Origin: Rhodosalinus sp041365695
GTDB lineage: Bacteria > Pseudomonadota > Alphaproteobacteria > Rhodobacterales > Rhodobacteraceae
Direction: 5' to 3'
DNA: 64,000 nt
NCBI RefSeq assembly: GCF_041365695.1
Contig: NZ_JBGFSJ010000009.1
Span: 53,515 to 117,514 of the forward strand
Shown here: piece by piece, positions 16,285 to 25,163 of the stretch
Position numbering within the stretch: position 1 is the stretch's first letter
How the letters are laid out: each line of letters starts with the position of its first letter
Notes under the pieces: model-generated
The model's input: the letters and a program-made list of their open reading frames with translations, nothing else
Told to the model about the DNA's origin: nothing
The model's database searches: none
Made by a program: the position numbers and the translations under genes

Positions 16285-17607
16285 TCAGGCCAACCGTCCG
16301 GACAAGGAGTTCGGCCCGCTTTCGACGACACGCACCGTCGCGATCCGTCCGGCCCGGGCCGCGGGATCGGCGACATGGACGGCGTGCAGATACTCCGACT
16401 TGCCGACCATCTGACCCTCGAGCCGGCCGGGTTTTTCGAACAGCACGCTGATATCGCGCCCGACCATCGCGTCCTGCGCGGCCCGCTGCTGGCGCGTGAG
16501 AAGCGCCTGAAGCCGCTGCAGACGGTCCGACGCCACATCGGCATCGACCTGCGGGCGCTCGGCGGCGGGTGTGCCCGGCCGCGGCGAATACTTGAACGAG
16601 AAGGCGGAACCATAGCCGACCGCCTCGACCAGATCGAGGGTCGCCTGGAAATCCGCCTCGGTCTCCTCGGGAAAGCCCACGATGAAATCGCCCGAGAGCA
16701 GGATGTCGGGACGCGCGGCGCGGATGCGCTCGATCAGCCGGATGTAGCCTTCGGCGGTGTGCCTGCGGTTCATCCGCTTCAGGATGCGGTCGCTGCCCGA
16801 CTGCACGGGCAGATGCAGGTAGGGCATCAGCTTTTCGCAGGTGCCGTGCGCCGCGATTAGGTCCTCGCCCATGTCGTTGGGGTGTGACGTGGTGAAGCGG
16901 ATCCGCGCGAGCCCGTCGATCTCTGCCAGTTCGTGGATCAGCCGTGCGAGCGACCAGTCCGCGCCGTCCGGCCCGGCGCCGTGATAGGCATTCACGTTCT
17001 GGCCGAGAAGCGTGATCTCGCGCACGCCCCGCTCCACGAGGTCGCGCGCCTCCGCCATCACCCGCTCCACCGGGCGCGAGACTTCGGCGCCGCGCGTGTA
17101 GGGCACGACGCAGAAGGCGCAGAACTTGTCGCAGCCTTCCTGCACGGTCAGGAAGGCCGTCGGCCCGCGCGCGGCCTTGGGCCGCGACTTCAGATGCGCG
17201 AACTTGTCCTCCTCGGGGAAGTCGGTATCGAGCGCCTTCTCGCCGGCGCGGGCGCGCGCCTCGAGGTCGGGAAGGCGGTGATAGCTCTGGGGACCGACCA
17301 CGAGATCCACCATGGGCTGGCGGCGCATGATCTCCTCGCCCTCGGCCTGCGCCACGCAGCCTGCCACGCCGATCTTCAGATCCGGTTTCGCGGCTTTCAG
17401 GCCCTTGAAGCGCCCGAGCTCGGAATAGACCTTCTCGGCGGCCTTCTCCCGGATATGGCAGGTGTTCAACAGGATCATGTCCGCGTCGTCCGGGCTGTCG
17501 GTCTCGACGTAGCCCTGCCCGCCCAGCGCCTCGGCCATCCGCTCGCTGTCATAGACGTTCATCTGACAGCCGTAGGTCCTGATATAGAGCTTCCGGGGCT
17601 GGGTCAT
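16285..17607 (-). CDS. miaB: tRNA-2-methylthio-N6-dimethylallyladenosine synthase
   Basis: MiaB adds the methylthio group to i6A37 of tRNA. The 440-residue protein has the three UPF0004 cysteines for one 4Fe-4S cluster (Cys14, Cys50, Cys84), the radical-SAM CxxxCxxC at Cys159, Cys163 and Cys166 (EGCDKFCAFC), LLGQNVNAY, the SGDFIVGFPGET-like GFPEETEADF segment and a C-terminal TRAM domain (ISVLFEKPGRLEGQMVGKSEYLHAVHV). It probably begins the miaB-phoH-ybeY-corC-lnt cluster, although a 444-bp gap follows it. Confidence 0.97.
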   Translation of the reverse strand: MTQPRKLYIRTYGCQMNVYDSERMAEALGGQGYVETDSPDDADMILLNTCHIREKAAEKVYSELGRFKGLKAAKPDLKIGVAGCVAQAEGEEIMRRQPMVDLVVGPQSYHRLPDLEARARAGEKALDTDFPEEDKFAHLKSRPKAARGPTAFLTVQEGCDKFCAFCVVPYTRGAEVSRPVERVMAEARDLVERGVREITLLGQNVNAYHGAGPDGADWSLARLIHELAEIDGLARIRFTTSHPNDMGEDLIAAHGTCEKLMPYLHLPVQSGSDRILKRMNRRHTAEGYIRLIERIRAARPDILLSGDFIVGFPEETEADFQATLDLVEAVGYGSAFSFKYSPRPGTPAAERPQVDADVASDRLQRLQALLTRQQRAAQDAMVGRDISVLFEKPGRLEGQMVGKSEYLHAVHVADPAARAGRIATVRVVESGPNSLSGRLA

Positions 17608-17712
17608 GATCGTGCCTCGCGCGTTCCAGCCCGCTGCCTACACCGGATCGGGCCCGCCTTGCAATGCGGCGCCATTTGCCGGAGTTTCACGCCGGGAGGC
17701 CAGTGAGGCGCG

Positions 17713-18582
17713 ATGTATTACCGGGGCCTGGACGACTTTCTGACGCGCGGGCGCGCGGCACTGGCCGAGGGGCCCGTCGCGATCGTTATGGTCGAGGACG
17801 ACGCCGAGGTGGACACCACGCTGCGCCACCACATGCAGTCGGGCTTCCGCGCCGTTCTGGCGCTGATGCCCGATGTCGTCCCCCTCGCCCCCGACCTTGT
17901 GGACACGGTGCATCGCATCGCCTGCGATCCCTATGCGGAAGGCGCGCTGCAGGCGGCCGTCAACCGCATCGCCGCCGCCGCGCCGGGTACGTGGTTCTTC
18001 TACTGCTACAATGCCGAGTTCCTGTTCTACCCGTTCTGCGAGACGCGCACGGTGGGCGAGATGCTCGCCTTTCATGCCGAAGAGCGGCGCTCGGCGATGC
18101 TGACCTACGTCATCGACCTTTACGCCGCCGATCTGGACACCGCGCCGAACGCGGTCTGCCTTGACACGGCGCAGATCGACAGGACGGGCTACTACGCGCT
18201 CGCCCGGAAGGATCCGGCGCATCACGACCACCCCAGGGAACGCCAGCTCGATTTCCATGGCGGGTTGCGCTGGCGCTTCGAGGAGCACGTGCCGCCCGCG
18301 CGGCGCAAGATCGATCGCATCTCGCTTTTCCGGGCCAGGCCCGGGCTCGCACTGCGCGGCGATCACACTTTCAACGACGAGGAATACAACACCTATGCCT
18401 GCCCGTGGCACCACAACCTGACGGCGGCGGTGGTCTCGTTCCGCACGGCGAAGGCGCTGCGCACCAACCCGGGCTCGCGCGACGGGATAGACACGTTCCG
18501 CTGGCACAATTCCGTGCCGTTCGAGTGGCACTCCCGCCAGCTGCTGGACCTCGGCCTGATGGAGCCGGGCCAGTGGTTCTGA
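17713..18582 (+). CDS. Conserved protein of unknown function, possibly glycosyltransferase-related
   Basis: The 289-residue product has no signal peptide. Notable parts are an N-terminal alternating segment (VAIVMVEDDAEVDTTLRHH), an aromatic core (TWFFYCYNAEFLFYPFCETR), a Y/L-D-L-Y-A-A-D segment and a C-terminal FRWHNSVPFEWHSRQLLDLG. The early 'VEDDAEVDTT' and late histidine/aspartate blocks recall glycosyltransferase family 2-like proteins of Rhodobacteraceae, but I cannot name a family with confidence. A GTGAGG sits 4-9 nt before the ATG. It is divergent from miaB and convergent with fabI, so it forms a single-gene unit. Confidence 0.7.
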   Translation: MYYRGLDDFLTRGRAALAEGPVAIVMVEDDAEVDTTLRHHMQSGFRAVLALMPDVVPLAPDLVDTVHRIACDPYAEGALQAAVNRIAAAAPGTWFFYCYNAEFLFYPFCETRTVGEMLAFHAEERRSAMLTYVIDLYAADLDTAPNAVCLDTAQIDRTGYYALARKDPAHHDHPRERQLDFHGGLRWRFEEHVPPARRKIDRISLFRARPGLALRGDHTFNDEEYNTYACPWHHNLTAAVVSFRTAKALRTNPGSRDGIDTFRWHNSVPFEWHSRQLLDLGLMEPGQWF

Positions 18583-18631
18583 GCCGCCGGACGCCCGCGG
18601 GACATGGCGACCCCACCGCCCGGCGCGCGGT

Positions 18632-19423
18632 TCAGAGGTTCTCGATCTGCGGCATTCCGACGATGTGATAGCCGCCGTCCACATGCACGACCTCGCCGGT
18701 CGTGAAGGCGCCGGCGTCGGAGGCGAGCCAGACCGCCGTGCCGCCCACCGCCTCCAGCGTGGCGTTGGCGCGCAGCGGCGCGTTCGCCTCGGAATGCTTG
18801 TAGGTGCGCCGCGCGCCGCCGATGGCCGCGCCCGCGAGCGTCTTCATCGGGCCCGGAGAGATCGCGTTCACGCGGATGCGCTCGGGCCCCAGATCGTTCG
18901 CGAGGTAGCGCGTCGCGGCCTCGAGCGCGGCCTTCGCCACGCCCATGACGTTGTAGTTCGGCACCACGCGCATGGAGCCCTGGTAGGTCAGCGTCATCAG
19001 CGCGCCGCCATTCTCCCGCATCAGCGGCTGCGCCCGCCGGGCCACGTCGATGAAGGAGTAGGCCGAGATGTCGAGCGAGTGCTTGAAGTTCTTCCGGGTG
19101 GTGTTGATGAAGCGCCCCGTCAGCTCCGACTTGTCGGAATAGGCGATGGCGTGCACCACGAAGTCGATGGCGGGCCAGCGCGCGCCCAGGGCCTCGAACG
19201 CGGCGTCCATCGCGGCGTCGTCGGTGACGTCGGCGTCGACGAGGATGTCGGATCCGAGCGAGGCCGCCAGCGGCTCGACCCGCCTGCCGAAGGCCTCCCC
19301 CTGGTAGGTGAAGGCAAGCTCGGCGCCCGCGCCATGCATGGCCTTCGCGATGCCCCACGCGATGGAGCGCTCGTTGGCCACGCCCATGATGAGGCCGCGC
19401 TTGCCCTTCAGAAGATCCGACAT
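18632..19423 (-). CDS. fabI: Enoyl-[acyl-carrier-protein] reductase (NADH)
   Basis: FabI reduces the trans-2-enoyl-ACP in each fatty-acid elongation round. The 263-residue SDR-fold protein has the FabI-type start GKRGLIMGVANERSIAWGIAKA, the catalytic YxxMxxxK (YNVMGVAKAALE), ISPGPMKTLA and the C-terminal GEVVHVDGGYHIVGM. The ATG at 19423 lies 8 nt after the fabB stop, so fabA-fabB-fabI forms one operon. The FabI type is the target of triclosan-like inhibitors. Confidence 0.95.
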   Translation of the reverse strand: MSDLLKGKRGLIMGVANERSIAWGIAKAMHGAGAELAFTYQGEAFGRRVEPLAASLGSDILVDADVTDDAAMDAAFEALGARWPAIDFVVHAIAYSDKSELTGRFINTTRKNFKHSLDISAYSFIDVARRAQPLMRENGGALMTLTYQGSMRVVPNYNVMGVAKAALEAATRYLANDLGPERIRVNAISPGPMKTLAGAAIGGARRTYKHSEANAPLRANATLEAVGGTAVWLASDAGAFTTGEVVHVDGGYHIVGMPQIENL

Positions 19424-19431
19424 CGGTGCTG

Positions 19432-20661
19432 TCACCCGTGATATCTGCTCAGAAGCATTGACCCGTTGGTGCCGCCGAAGCCGAAGCTGTTGGTCATCAC
19501 CGTGTCGAGGCCGGCGCCGTCCACCCGCGTCAAGGCGATCTCGGCCGGATCGATCGCGGGGTCCAGCGTCTCGACGTTGATCGAGGGCGCGATGAAATCG
19601 TGCTGCAGCATCAGCAGGCAGTAGATCGCCTCCTGCGCGCCGGTCGCCCCCTGGCTGTGGCCGGTCATGGATTTCGTGGAACTGATGGGCGGCGTCGCGC
19701 CCCTGCCCCAGACGCGGCGCACCGCCTCCACCTCGCCCACATCGCCGACGGGCGTGGAGGTGCCGTGCGCGTTGATGTAGCCCACCTTGCGGTCCGCCGG
19801 CAGCGTCGCGAGCGCAAGACGCATCGCCCGCTCGCCGCCCTCTCCGGACGGTGCGACCATGTCGTGCCCGTCCGAGGTGGCGCCGTAGCCGGTGACCTCC
19901 GCGTAGATGCGGGCCCCGCGGGCCTTCGCGTGCTCGAGCTCTTCCAGCACCACGATGCCGCCGCCGCCCGAGATCACGAACCCGTCGCGGCCGGCATCGA
20001 AGGCGCGGGACGCCTTTTCCGGCGCGTCGTTGTATTTCGCGCTCATCGCGCCCATCGCGTCGAAGAGACACGACAGCGTCCAGTCGAGCTCTTCGCCGCC
20101 GCCGGCGAACATCACGTCCTGTTTGCCCATCATGATCTGCTCCGCCGCGTTGCCGATGCAGTGCAGCGAGGTCGAACAGGCGGAGGTGATCGAGTAGTTG
20201 ATCCCCTTGATATGGAACGCCGTGGCGAGGTTCGCGCTCACCGTGGACGACATGCATTTGGGCACGGCGAAGGGGCCGATCCGCTTCGGGCTGCCCTTTT
20301 CCAGCACGGTCTGGTGCGCGGCGAGCATGGCCGAGGTGGACGGCCCGCCAGACCCGGCGACGAGCCCCGTCCGCTCGTTCACCACGTCGCTGTCCTCGAG
20401 CCCCGCGTCGGCGATGGCCTGGCTCATCGCGATATGGGCGTAGGCGGCGCCGGGCCCCATGAACCGCAGCGTGCGCTTGTCCACGTGCTCGGACACGTCG
20501 ATGTCGACGGCGCCCGCGATCTGGCTGCGGAACCCGTGCTCCTTCATGTCCTCGTTCGCGGTGATCCCCGAGCGGCCGGCCCGGAGCGATGCAAGAACCT
20601 CCTCGGCATCGGTCCCGATGGACGAGACGATGCCGAGTCCGGTGACGACGACGCGGCGCAT
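19432..20661 (-). CDS. fabB: Beta-ketoacyl-ACP synthase I
   Basis: FabB elongates acyl-ACPs and is needed for the unsaturated branch started by FabA. The 409-residue thiolase-fold enzyme shows the active-site cysteine in SITSACSTSLHCIG, the two histidines in NAHGTSTPVGD and KSMTGHSQGATG, and the C-terminal NSFGFGGTNG. It sits between fabA (13 nt upstream) and fabI, the usual alphaproteobacterial order. Confidence 0.96.
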   Translation of the reverse strand: MRRVVVTGLGIVSSIGTDAEEVLASLRAGRSGITANEDMKEHGFRSQIAGAVDIDVSEHVDKRTLRFMGPGAAYAHIAMSQAIADAGLEDSDVVNERTGLVAGSGGPSTSAMLAAHQTVLEKGSPKRIGPFAVPKCMSSTVSANLATAFHIKGINYSITSACSTSLHCIGNAAEQIMMGKQDVMFAGGGEELDWTLSCLFDAMGAMSAKYNDAPEKASRAFDAGRDGFVISGGGGIVVLEELEHAKARGARIYAEVTGYGATSDGHDMVAPSGEGGERAMRLALATLPADRKVGYINAHGTSTPVGDVGEVEAVRRVWGRGATPPISSTKSMTGHSQGATGAQEAIYCLLMLQHDFIAPSINVETLDPAIDPAEIALTRVDGAGLDTVMTNSFGFGGTNGSMLLSRYHG

Positions 20662-20674
20662 CGGCGCTTCCTCC

Positions 20675-21181
20675 CTAGTCGGTGAACAGCCCGACCTTCA
20701 TGTCCGTTGCGGTGTAGATGTCCTTCCCGTCCGCCAGCATGCGCCCGTCGGCGAGGCCCAGCTTCAGCTTGCGGTCGATCACCCGCGTGAAGTCGACGAT
20801 ATAGGTCACCAGCTTTGTCGCGGGCGTCACCATATCGGTGAATTTCACCTCGCCGACGCCCAGCGCGCGGCCCCGGCCCGGCATGCCCCGCCAGCCGAGG
20901 TTGAAGCCCGTGAGCTGCCAGAGCGCATCGAGGCCGAGGCAGCCCGGCATCACCGGGTCGCCCGGGAAATGGCACTTGAAAAACCACAGGTCGGGCGTGA
21001 TGTCGAGTTCGGCCACCACATGCCCCTTGCCATGCGCGCCCCCGTCCGAGGAGATCTCCGTGACCCGGTCCATCATCAGCATCGGCGGCTCGGGAAGCTG
21101 GGCGTTGCCCGGTCCGAAGAGCTCGCCGCGCGCGCAGCGCAGGAGATCGTCCTTGTCGAAGCTGGTGGGATGATCGGCCAT
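20675..21181 (-). CDS. fabA: 3-hydroxydecanoyl-ACP dehydratase/isomerase
   Basis: FabA dehydrates 3-hydroxydecanoyl-ACP and isomerises the product to the cis-3 form, starting unsaturated fatty-acid synthesis. The 168-residue hot-dog protein has the signature MMDRVTEI, the catalytic histidine in WFFKCHFPGDPVMPGCLGLDALWQL with the aspartate-containing partner segment, and GVGEVKFTDMVTP. It heads the fabA-fabB-fabI operon and is divergent from irr, an arrangement seen repeatedly in Rhodobacterales. Confidence 0.97.
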   Translation of the reverse strand: MADHPTSFDKDDLLRCARGELFGPGNAQLPEPPMLMMDRVTEISSDGGAHGKGHVVAELDITPDLWFFKCHFPGDPVMPGCLGLDALWQLTGFNLGWRGMPGRGRALGVGEVKFTDMVTPATKLVTYIVDFTRVIDRKLKLGLADGRMLADGKDIYTATDMKVGLFTD

Positions 21182-21308
21182 TCAGGGCGCGCTCCTCGGG
21201 ACACTGCGGTTTACCGCGCTCCCTCTAGCACCCCGCGAAAGGCGCTTGCAAGACTGCGCGCGGCCGGCGACACAGAGCCTTGCGCCGGCGAAAATTCCCC
21301 GATTTGCA

Positions 21309-21338
21309 TTGAAACATCGCCGCTTGAAGCTCTATATT
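21309..21338 (+). promoter_or_regulatory. Candidate sigma-70-type promoter of irr
   Basis: TTGAAA at 21309-21314 and TATATT at 21333-21338 are separated by 18 nt and lie 30 nt before the irr start. This is a motif match only. Confidence 0.5.
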
Positions 21339-21367
21339 CCCGCTGGAACGTAAGGAAGATGACCGTC

Positions 21368-21784
21368 ATGGATCAACAGGCTCTCGATCGCGGATCCGAA
21401 TGGCTGTCCGAGGCCGGGCTCCGGCCGACGCGGCAGCGGTTGACGCTGGCCGCGCTTCTCGTCGGCGACGGCCACAACCGTCACGTGACGGCCGAAAGCC
21501 TGTTCGCCGCGGTGCGGGAGCGCGGCGAAAGCGTGTCGCTCGCCACCGTCTACAACACGCTCAAGGCGTTCTGTGACGCGGGGCTGATGCAGGAGATCAC
21601 GGTGGACGGGTCGAAAAGCTATTTCGACACCAACATCCACGATCATCCGCATTTCTTCTGGGAAGACGAGGGGCGTCTCTCCGACGCGCCATCGGAGGAA
21701 CTCGAGATCACCCGGCTGCCCACCGCCCCCGAGGGCGCGGAAATCGCCAAGATCGACGTGGTGATCCGGCTCCGTCGCGGCTGA
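21368..21784 (+). CDS. irr: Iron response regulator Irr, Fur family
   Basis: Irr controls iron and heme genes in Rhizobiales and Rhodobacterales. The 138-residue protein has the Fur-family winged helix (LRPTRQRLTLAALLVGDGHNRHVTAESLF, SVSLATVYNTLKAFCDAGL) and, in place of Fur's regulatory metal region, the HDHPHFFWEDEG stretch whose histidines bind heme in Irr proteins. No GCxxCP heme motif is present at the N-terminus. Two in-frame ATGs are possible (21359 and 21368); an AAGGA at 21352-21356 suits the second better. It is divergent from fabA. Confidence 0.88.
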   Translation: MDQQALDRGSEWLSEAGLRPTRQRLTLAALLVGDGHNRHVTAESLFAAVRERGESVSLATVYNTLKAFCDAGLMQEITVDGSKSYFDTNIHDHPHFFWEDEGRLSDAPSEELEITRLPTAPEGAEIAKIDVVIRLRRG

Positions 21785-21786
21785 CC

Positions 21787-21813
21787 CGGCGCGCTCGACG
21801 CGCCGTTCTCTTC
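21787..21813 (+). terminator. Intrinsic terminator of irr
   Basis: A 7-bp perfect GC stem (21787-21793 with 21799-21805, loop CTCGA) begins 3 nt past the irr stop and is followed by TTCTCTTC. Confidence 0.75.
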
Positions 21814-22120
21814 GCTGATATCGCTGGCCACGATCGCCGCGGGTCCGGACGCACCGGCCGCCGGGCTGCACGTCACGCCGATGCGCTGCATGAAAACCCG
21901 AAGTGCCGATTGAAGACTTGTCGCGCGAGTGCGAATGGCGCAGCGGCCTCGCAGTGGCTGACGCCCCGCACGCGGGCGGACCGTCGTTCATCCGCATGTG
22001 GACCAGGTGAAGACCGAAGGAGGCGGCCCTCACCGAGCAAGCGCTGTCGCCGCGGCGGGCCGGAACGGCGCTCAGGCGGGGACGTCAAGGGCGCGCCGGG
22101 GGACCGGCGCGCCGCCGTTT
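21814..22120. other. Convergent gap between irr and the helicase gene
   Basis: No gene is seen. It ends with a perfect 10-bp hairpin (22090-22099 with 22104-22113, loop GGGA) just beyond the helicase stop. On the plus strand it is followed by GCCGTTTT; on the minus strand it has no T-run. It may serve as a terminator in either direction. Confidence 0.55.
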
Positions 22121-23383
22121 TCAGGCCGCCTGCGGGCGGCGCGGACGCCGCCGCTTCGCCGGTTTCGGCGCGCCACCGGCACCGCCGGCCGGCTTGCCGC
22201 GATGGCGCCGCGCGCCGTTCCGGCGGCCGCCGGCAGCATCGTCGCCTTCCGCAAGCGGGCTGTTGCCCCGGGCCACGGGCACCTCGATCTTCATCAGCTT
22301 CTGGATCTGGCGCAGCAGATCGGCCTCGTCGGGCGCGCAGAACGCGATCGCCTCACCCTCGCGCCCGGCGCGCGCGGTGCGCCCGATCCGGTGCACGTAA
22401 TTGTCCGGAACATCGGGCAGGTCGTAGTTGATGACATAGGTCACGCCGGGAATGTCGATACCGCGCGCGGCCACGTCGGTCGCCACGAGCGTGTTGATCG
22501 CGCCCGAGCGGAACGCCTTGATCGCGCGGTCGCGCTGGCCCTGGCTCTTGTTGCCGTGGATCGAGGCGGCGTTGAAGCCGTCCGCCACCAGCCCCTTCAT
22601 GAGCTTTTCCGCCCCGTGCTTGGTGCGGGCGAAGACCAGCGTCAGCGCCGCCTCGTCCCGCAAGAGGATCTCTCGCAGGCGGCCCGGCTTCTCGGCCTTG
22701 TCGAGGAAATGCACCGATTGCGTGACCTTGTCGGCGGCCTTGCCCGGCGGCGAGACCTGAACGCGGCGGGGAGTCGTGAGGTAGGCGCGCGACAGTTCTT
22801 CCATCTGCTTCGACATGGTCGCCGAAAAGAGCATGGTCTGGCGCGGCGTGCCAAGCCGCGGCGCGATCTTGCGCAGGGCGTGGATGAAGCCGAGGTCGAG
22901 CATCTGGTCGGCCTCGTCGAGCACGAGATGGCGCACCTGGCCGAGATCGACGGCGCCCCGCTCCATCAGGTCGATAAGCCGCCCCGGCGTGGCGACGAGG
23001 ATATCCGTGCCGCGCGACAGAAGCGAGATCTGCCGGCCCAGCGACTGCCCGCCGACGACCGTCGCCACGCGCAGTCTGGTTCCGTCGGTCAGCGTGCGCA
23101 GGCTTTCCGCGATCTGGTTCGCCAGCTCACGCGTCGGCGCGAGGATGAGCGCCTTCGCGGTTTTCGGCGCGGGCTTGCCCGGCTCCGCGAGAAGATGATC
23201 GACAAGCGGCAGGCCGAAGGCCAGCGTCTTGCCGGTGCCGGTCTGGGCGAGGCCCATGATGTCGTGCCCCTCCATCGCGAGCGGGATCGCCTGCGCCTGG
23301 ATCGGGGTCGGTTGCGAGAATCCCGCGCGGCTCAGCGCGGTGTTGAGGGTCGGCGCGAGGCCGAGCATGTCGAAATCGAACAA
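22121..23383 (-). CDS. DEAD-box RNA helicase (RhlE type)
   Basis: The 420-residue ATP-dependent RNA helicase has the Q-motif FSQPTPIQAQAIP, motif I AQTGTGKT, Ia APTRELA, Ib TPGRL, II DEAD, III SAT, IV-V LVFARTKHGAEKL and VATDVAARGIDIPGV, and VI HRIGRTARAG, then a basic RGG/arginine-lysine-rich tail. This layout fits RhlE-like helicases in cold-shock and ribosome work. The start is a TTG at 23383 (LFDFDMLGL...), with AAGGA 7 nt upstream; the in-frame upstream segment to 23425 is not helicase-like. Confidence 0.9.
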   Translation of the reverse strand: MFDFDMLGLAPTLNTALSRAGFSQPTPIQAQAIPLAMEGHDIMGLAQTGTGKTLAFGLPLVDHLLAEPGKPAPKTAKALILAPTRELANQIAESLRTLTDGTRLRVATVVGGQSLGRQISLLSRGTDILVATPGRLIDLMERGAVDLGQVRHLVLDEADQMLDLGFIHALRKIAPRLGTPRQTMLFSATMSKQMEELSRAYLTTPRRVQVSPPGKAADKVTQSVHFLDKAEKPGRLREILLRDEAALTLVFARTKHGAEKLMKGLVADGFNAASIHGNKSQGQRDRAIKAFRSGAINTLVATDVAARGIDIPGVTYVINYDLPDVPDNYVHRIGRTARAGREGEAIAFCAPDEADLLRQIQKLMKIEVPVARGNSPLAEGDDAAGGRRNGARRHRGKPAGGAGGAPKPAKRRRPRRPQAA

Positions 23384-23752
23384 ATCGTATCCTTCTTGGG
23401 CCGCGCACGGACCTTGAGCCGGCACAACCGTGCTGAATGGCCGCCGAAAGGCAGCCGATGAGGGTTCGCGGGCCAGTCGACGAAGGGGAGAGTCCCCATC
23501 CGTCCGGTCGTCGCGTCAGGAACCCTGCGTGATGGGGAACTGAATTCGGTGCGCCGTTGGCCTCTTGGGCGGCCAGATCTGCTCACGCGGCAGCGCGGCG
23601 CTGGGGATCAAGTGGGGCATCCGCGCTGCGCTGTCAAGCGTTTCCGGTCCCATGCACGGCGTGGACGCCGCTTCGGCCCTGCTCTGAGGGCGGCATTTCT
23701 CGCGCGCGCCGGAGGCGGGCGCCGACAGACCGCGGCGAAGTTCACTGCGCCC
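23384..23752. other. 369-bp gap between the helicase and an MBL-fold gene
   Basis: It forms the 5' leader of the helicase gene and the 3' side of the MBL-fold gene. I see no reading frame or named RNA in it. Long helicase leaders are often regulatory in cold shock, but no motif here shows that. Confidence 0.45.
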
Positions 23753-24664
23753 TCATTCCCATTCCATCTGCTGGAATGCCATCTGCGCGTTGCGGCCGGC
23801 GAGCGCCTCGAACTGCTCGAGATAGGCGAAGTCCGACTGGTCCACCTGCGGCGCCTCCATGATGTCCCCGCCCTCGTCGATCAGCGCGCCGATCTCGGCG
23901 CGAAGGTGCATCAGATAGTCGTAGGTGTCGGCGCGCGCCTTCTCCATCGTGGTCGCGGGGCCGTGGCCCGGCACGACATGCGCCGCGCCCGTCGCCTCCA
24001 CCGCCTCGAACGCGGACGGCCATCCGCTGATGGAGCTCTGCGCACCCACGCCGAGCAGACGCGCGACATAGACGATGTCGCCGGTGAAGACCGTGTCGCG
24101 CGCCGGCACCAGGACGAAGCTGTCGCCCGGCGTGTGCGCCGGTCCGGGATGGACGATCTCGAAGCGCAGCCCGCCGAGCTCGAGCGTGTAGGCATCCGTG
24201 AAGGTCACGTCCGCGAAGCTCGGCTCCGTCCCCTCCAGCGCGTCGCCGATGAGCTGCGCCAGCGCCGTCATCTGCATCGAGGCGCGGGCCCGCTGGTCCG
24301 CCACCGCCGCCTCGGACGCGATCACTGTTGCCCCCTGCGCCTGCCAGTAGCCGTTGCCGAGCCAGCGGTGGTCCTGCCCGCCGGTGTTGATGACATGGAC
24401 AACCGGCTGATCGGTGAGGCCGCGGATGACCGCGTGCAGCATCTCCGCGCCTTTCCAGGAGCCGCCCGGATCCATCAGCACCGCGCCCGCCCCCGTCTCG
24501 ATCAGGCCGAAGGTCGCGTTGTTGCCCAGATTCTCCGGGCTGCGTTGCTCGGTGGGGCCGACGATGGCCCAGACATCGTCCGTGACGGGCTGCACCTCCA
24601 GGATGTCGGCATGGGCGAGGGCGGGCGCGGCAACCATGGCGGCGGTGGCGAGCCTGAGGATCAT
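23753..24664 (-). CDS. Secreted metallo-beta-lactamase-fold protein with a degenerate zinc motif
   Basis: The 303-residue product starts with a signal peptide (MILRLATAAMVAAPALAHA). It keeps the MBL fold: GLIETGAGAVLMDPGG, HPGPAHTPGDSFVL (His176), FTGDIVYVARL (Asp195) and HVVPGHGPAT (His233). The first metal motif, normally HxHxDH after 'NT', reads NTGGQDHRWLGNGYW: Gly95 and Gln97 replace the two histidines while Asp98 and His99 remain. Zn1 binding should therefore be lost or altered. Relatives include SoxH-type and periplasmic MBL hydrolases. Its ATG overlaps the TGA of a frameshifted upstream small gene. Confidence 0.82.
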   Translation of the reverse strand: MILRLATAAMVAAPALAHADILEVQPVTDDVWAIVGPTEQRSPENLGNNATFGLIETGAGAVLMDPGGSWKGAEMLHAVIRGLTDQPVVHVINTGGQDHRWLGNGYWQAQGATVIASEAAVADQRARASMQMTALAQLIGDALEGTEPSFADVTFTDAYTLELGGLRFEIVHPGPAHTPGDSFVLVPARDTVFTGDIVYVARLLGVGAQSSISGWPSAFEAVEATGAAHVVPGHGPATTMEKARADTYDYLMHLRAEIGALIDEGGDIMEAPQVDQSDFAYLEQFEALAGRNAQMAFQQMEWE

Positions 24665-24898
24665 GCGTGCGGCCCGGGTTCGGGCTTCGCCAGGTCGGGG
24701 ACGCCGCCCGCATGGATGATCCTGCGGTCCGCCGCGATCCGCGCGCCTGGGCATGATGCCCTCCATGGCGATGAGTTTCTGCCTTGCCATTTTCCAGTCC
24801 TCCACCTCGGCGCAGGGTTTCCGGGCCGCTTCCCTGACCGTCGTCTCGCCCGTATCGAGACGCTTGCCGGCGAAACCGTAGACCTTGGCCTTTTTCAT
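24661..24898 (-). pseudogene. Small gene, apparently frameshifted, translationally coupled to the MBL-fold gene
   Basis: From the ATG at 24898 the frame reads MKKAKVYGFAGKRLDTGETT... to about residue 48 (QKLIAMEG). From there a protein-like sequence continues in the next frame (PGARIAADRRIIHAGGVPDL) and ends at TGA 24663-24661, which overlaps the MBL start as ATGA. The distance 24898-24661 is 238 nt, one more than a whole number of codons, so a one-base insertion (or two-base loss) near 24755 would explain it. In the original frame translation instead runs on into the MBL gene. The family is not recognised; a sequencing error is possible. Confidence 0.5.
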
Positions 24899-25163
24899 GC
24901 CAATCGCCTTTCCTGGTATCGTCTGCGACTGGCGGGGCGCTCACGGCGGAAAGGTGGAAAGCACACCGAGCGGCGGCAGCACCTCGGGCGTCCCCGTCGA
25001 ACCGCACCGCGAAAGCACCGACGCGCCCCGGATCCGGAGCGTGCCGAACCTGCCCCACTGCCGTGAAAGGTGGCGCGTTGTGCAAGACAACCGGCCTCGT
25101 CTCCGGGATTCTCGCATGCGGCCCCGCGCCCCGACATCGGGGCGTTTCGCAGGACCGGTCCGG

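Noticed and set aside
22090..22113. Strong terminator for the helicase gene
   Set aside because: The hairpin is perfect but has no T-run in the helicase direction, so I list it only within the gap description.
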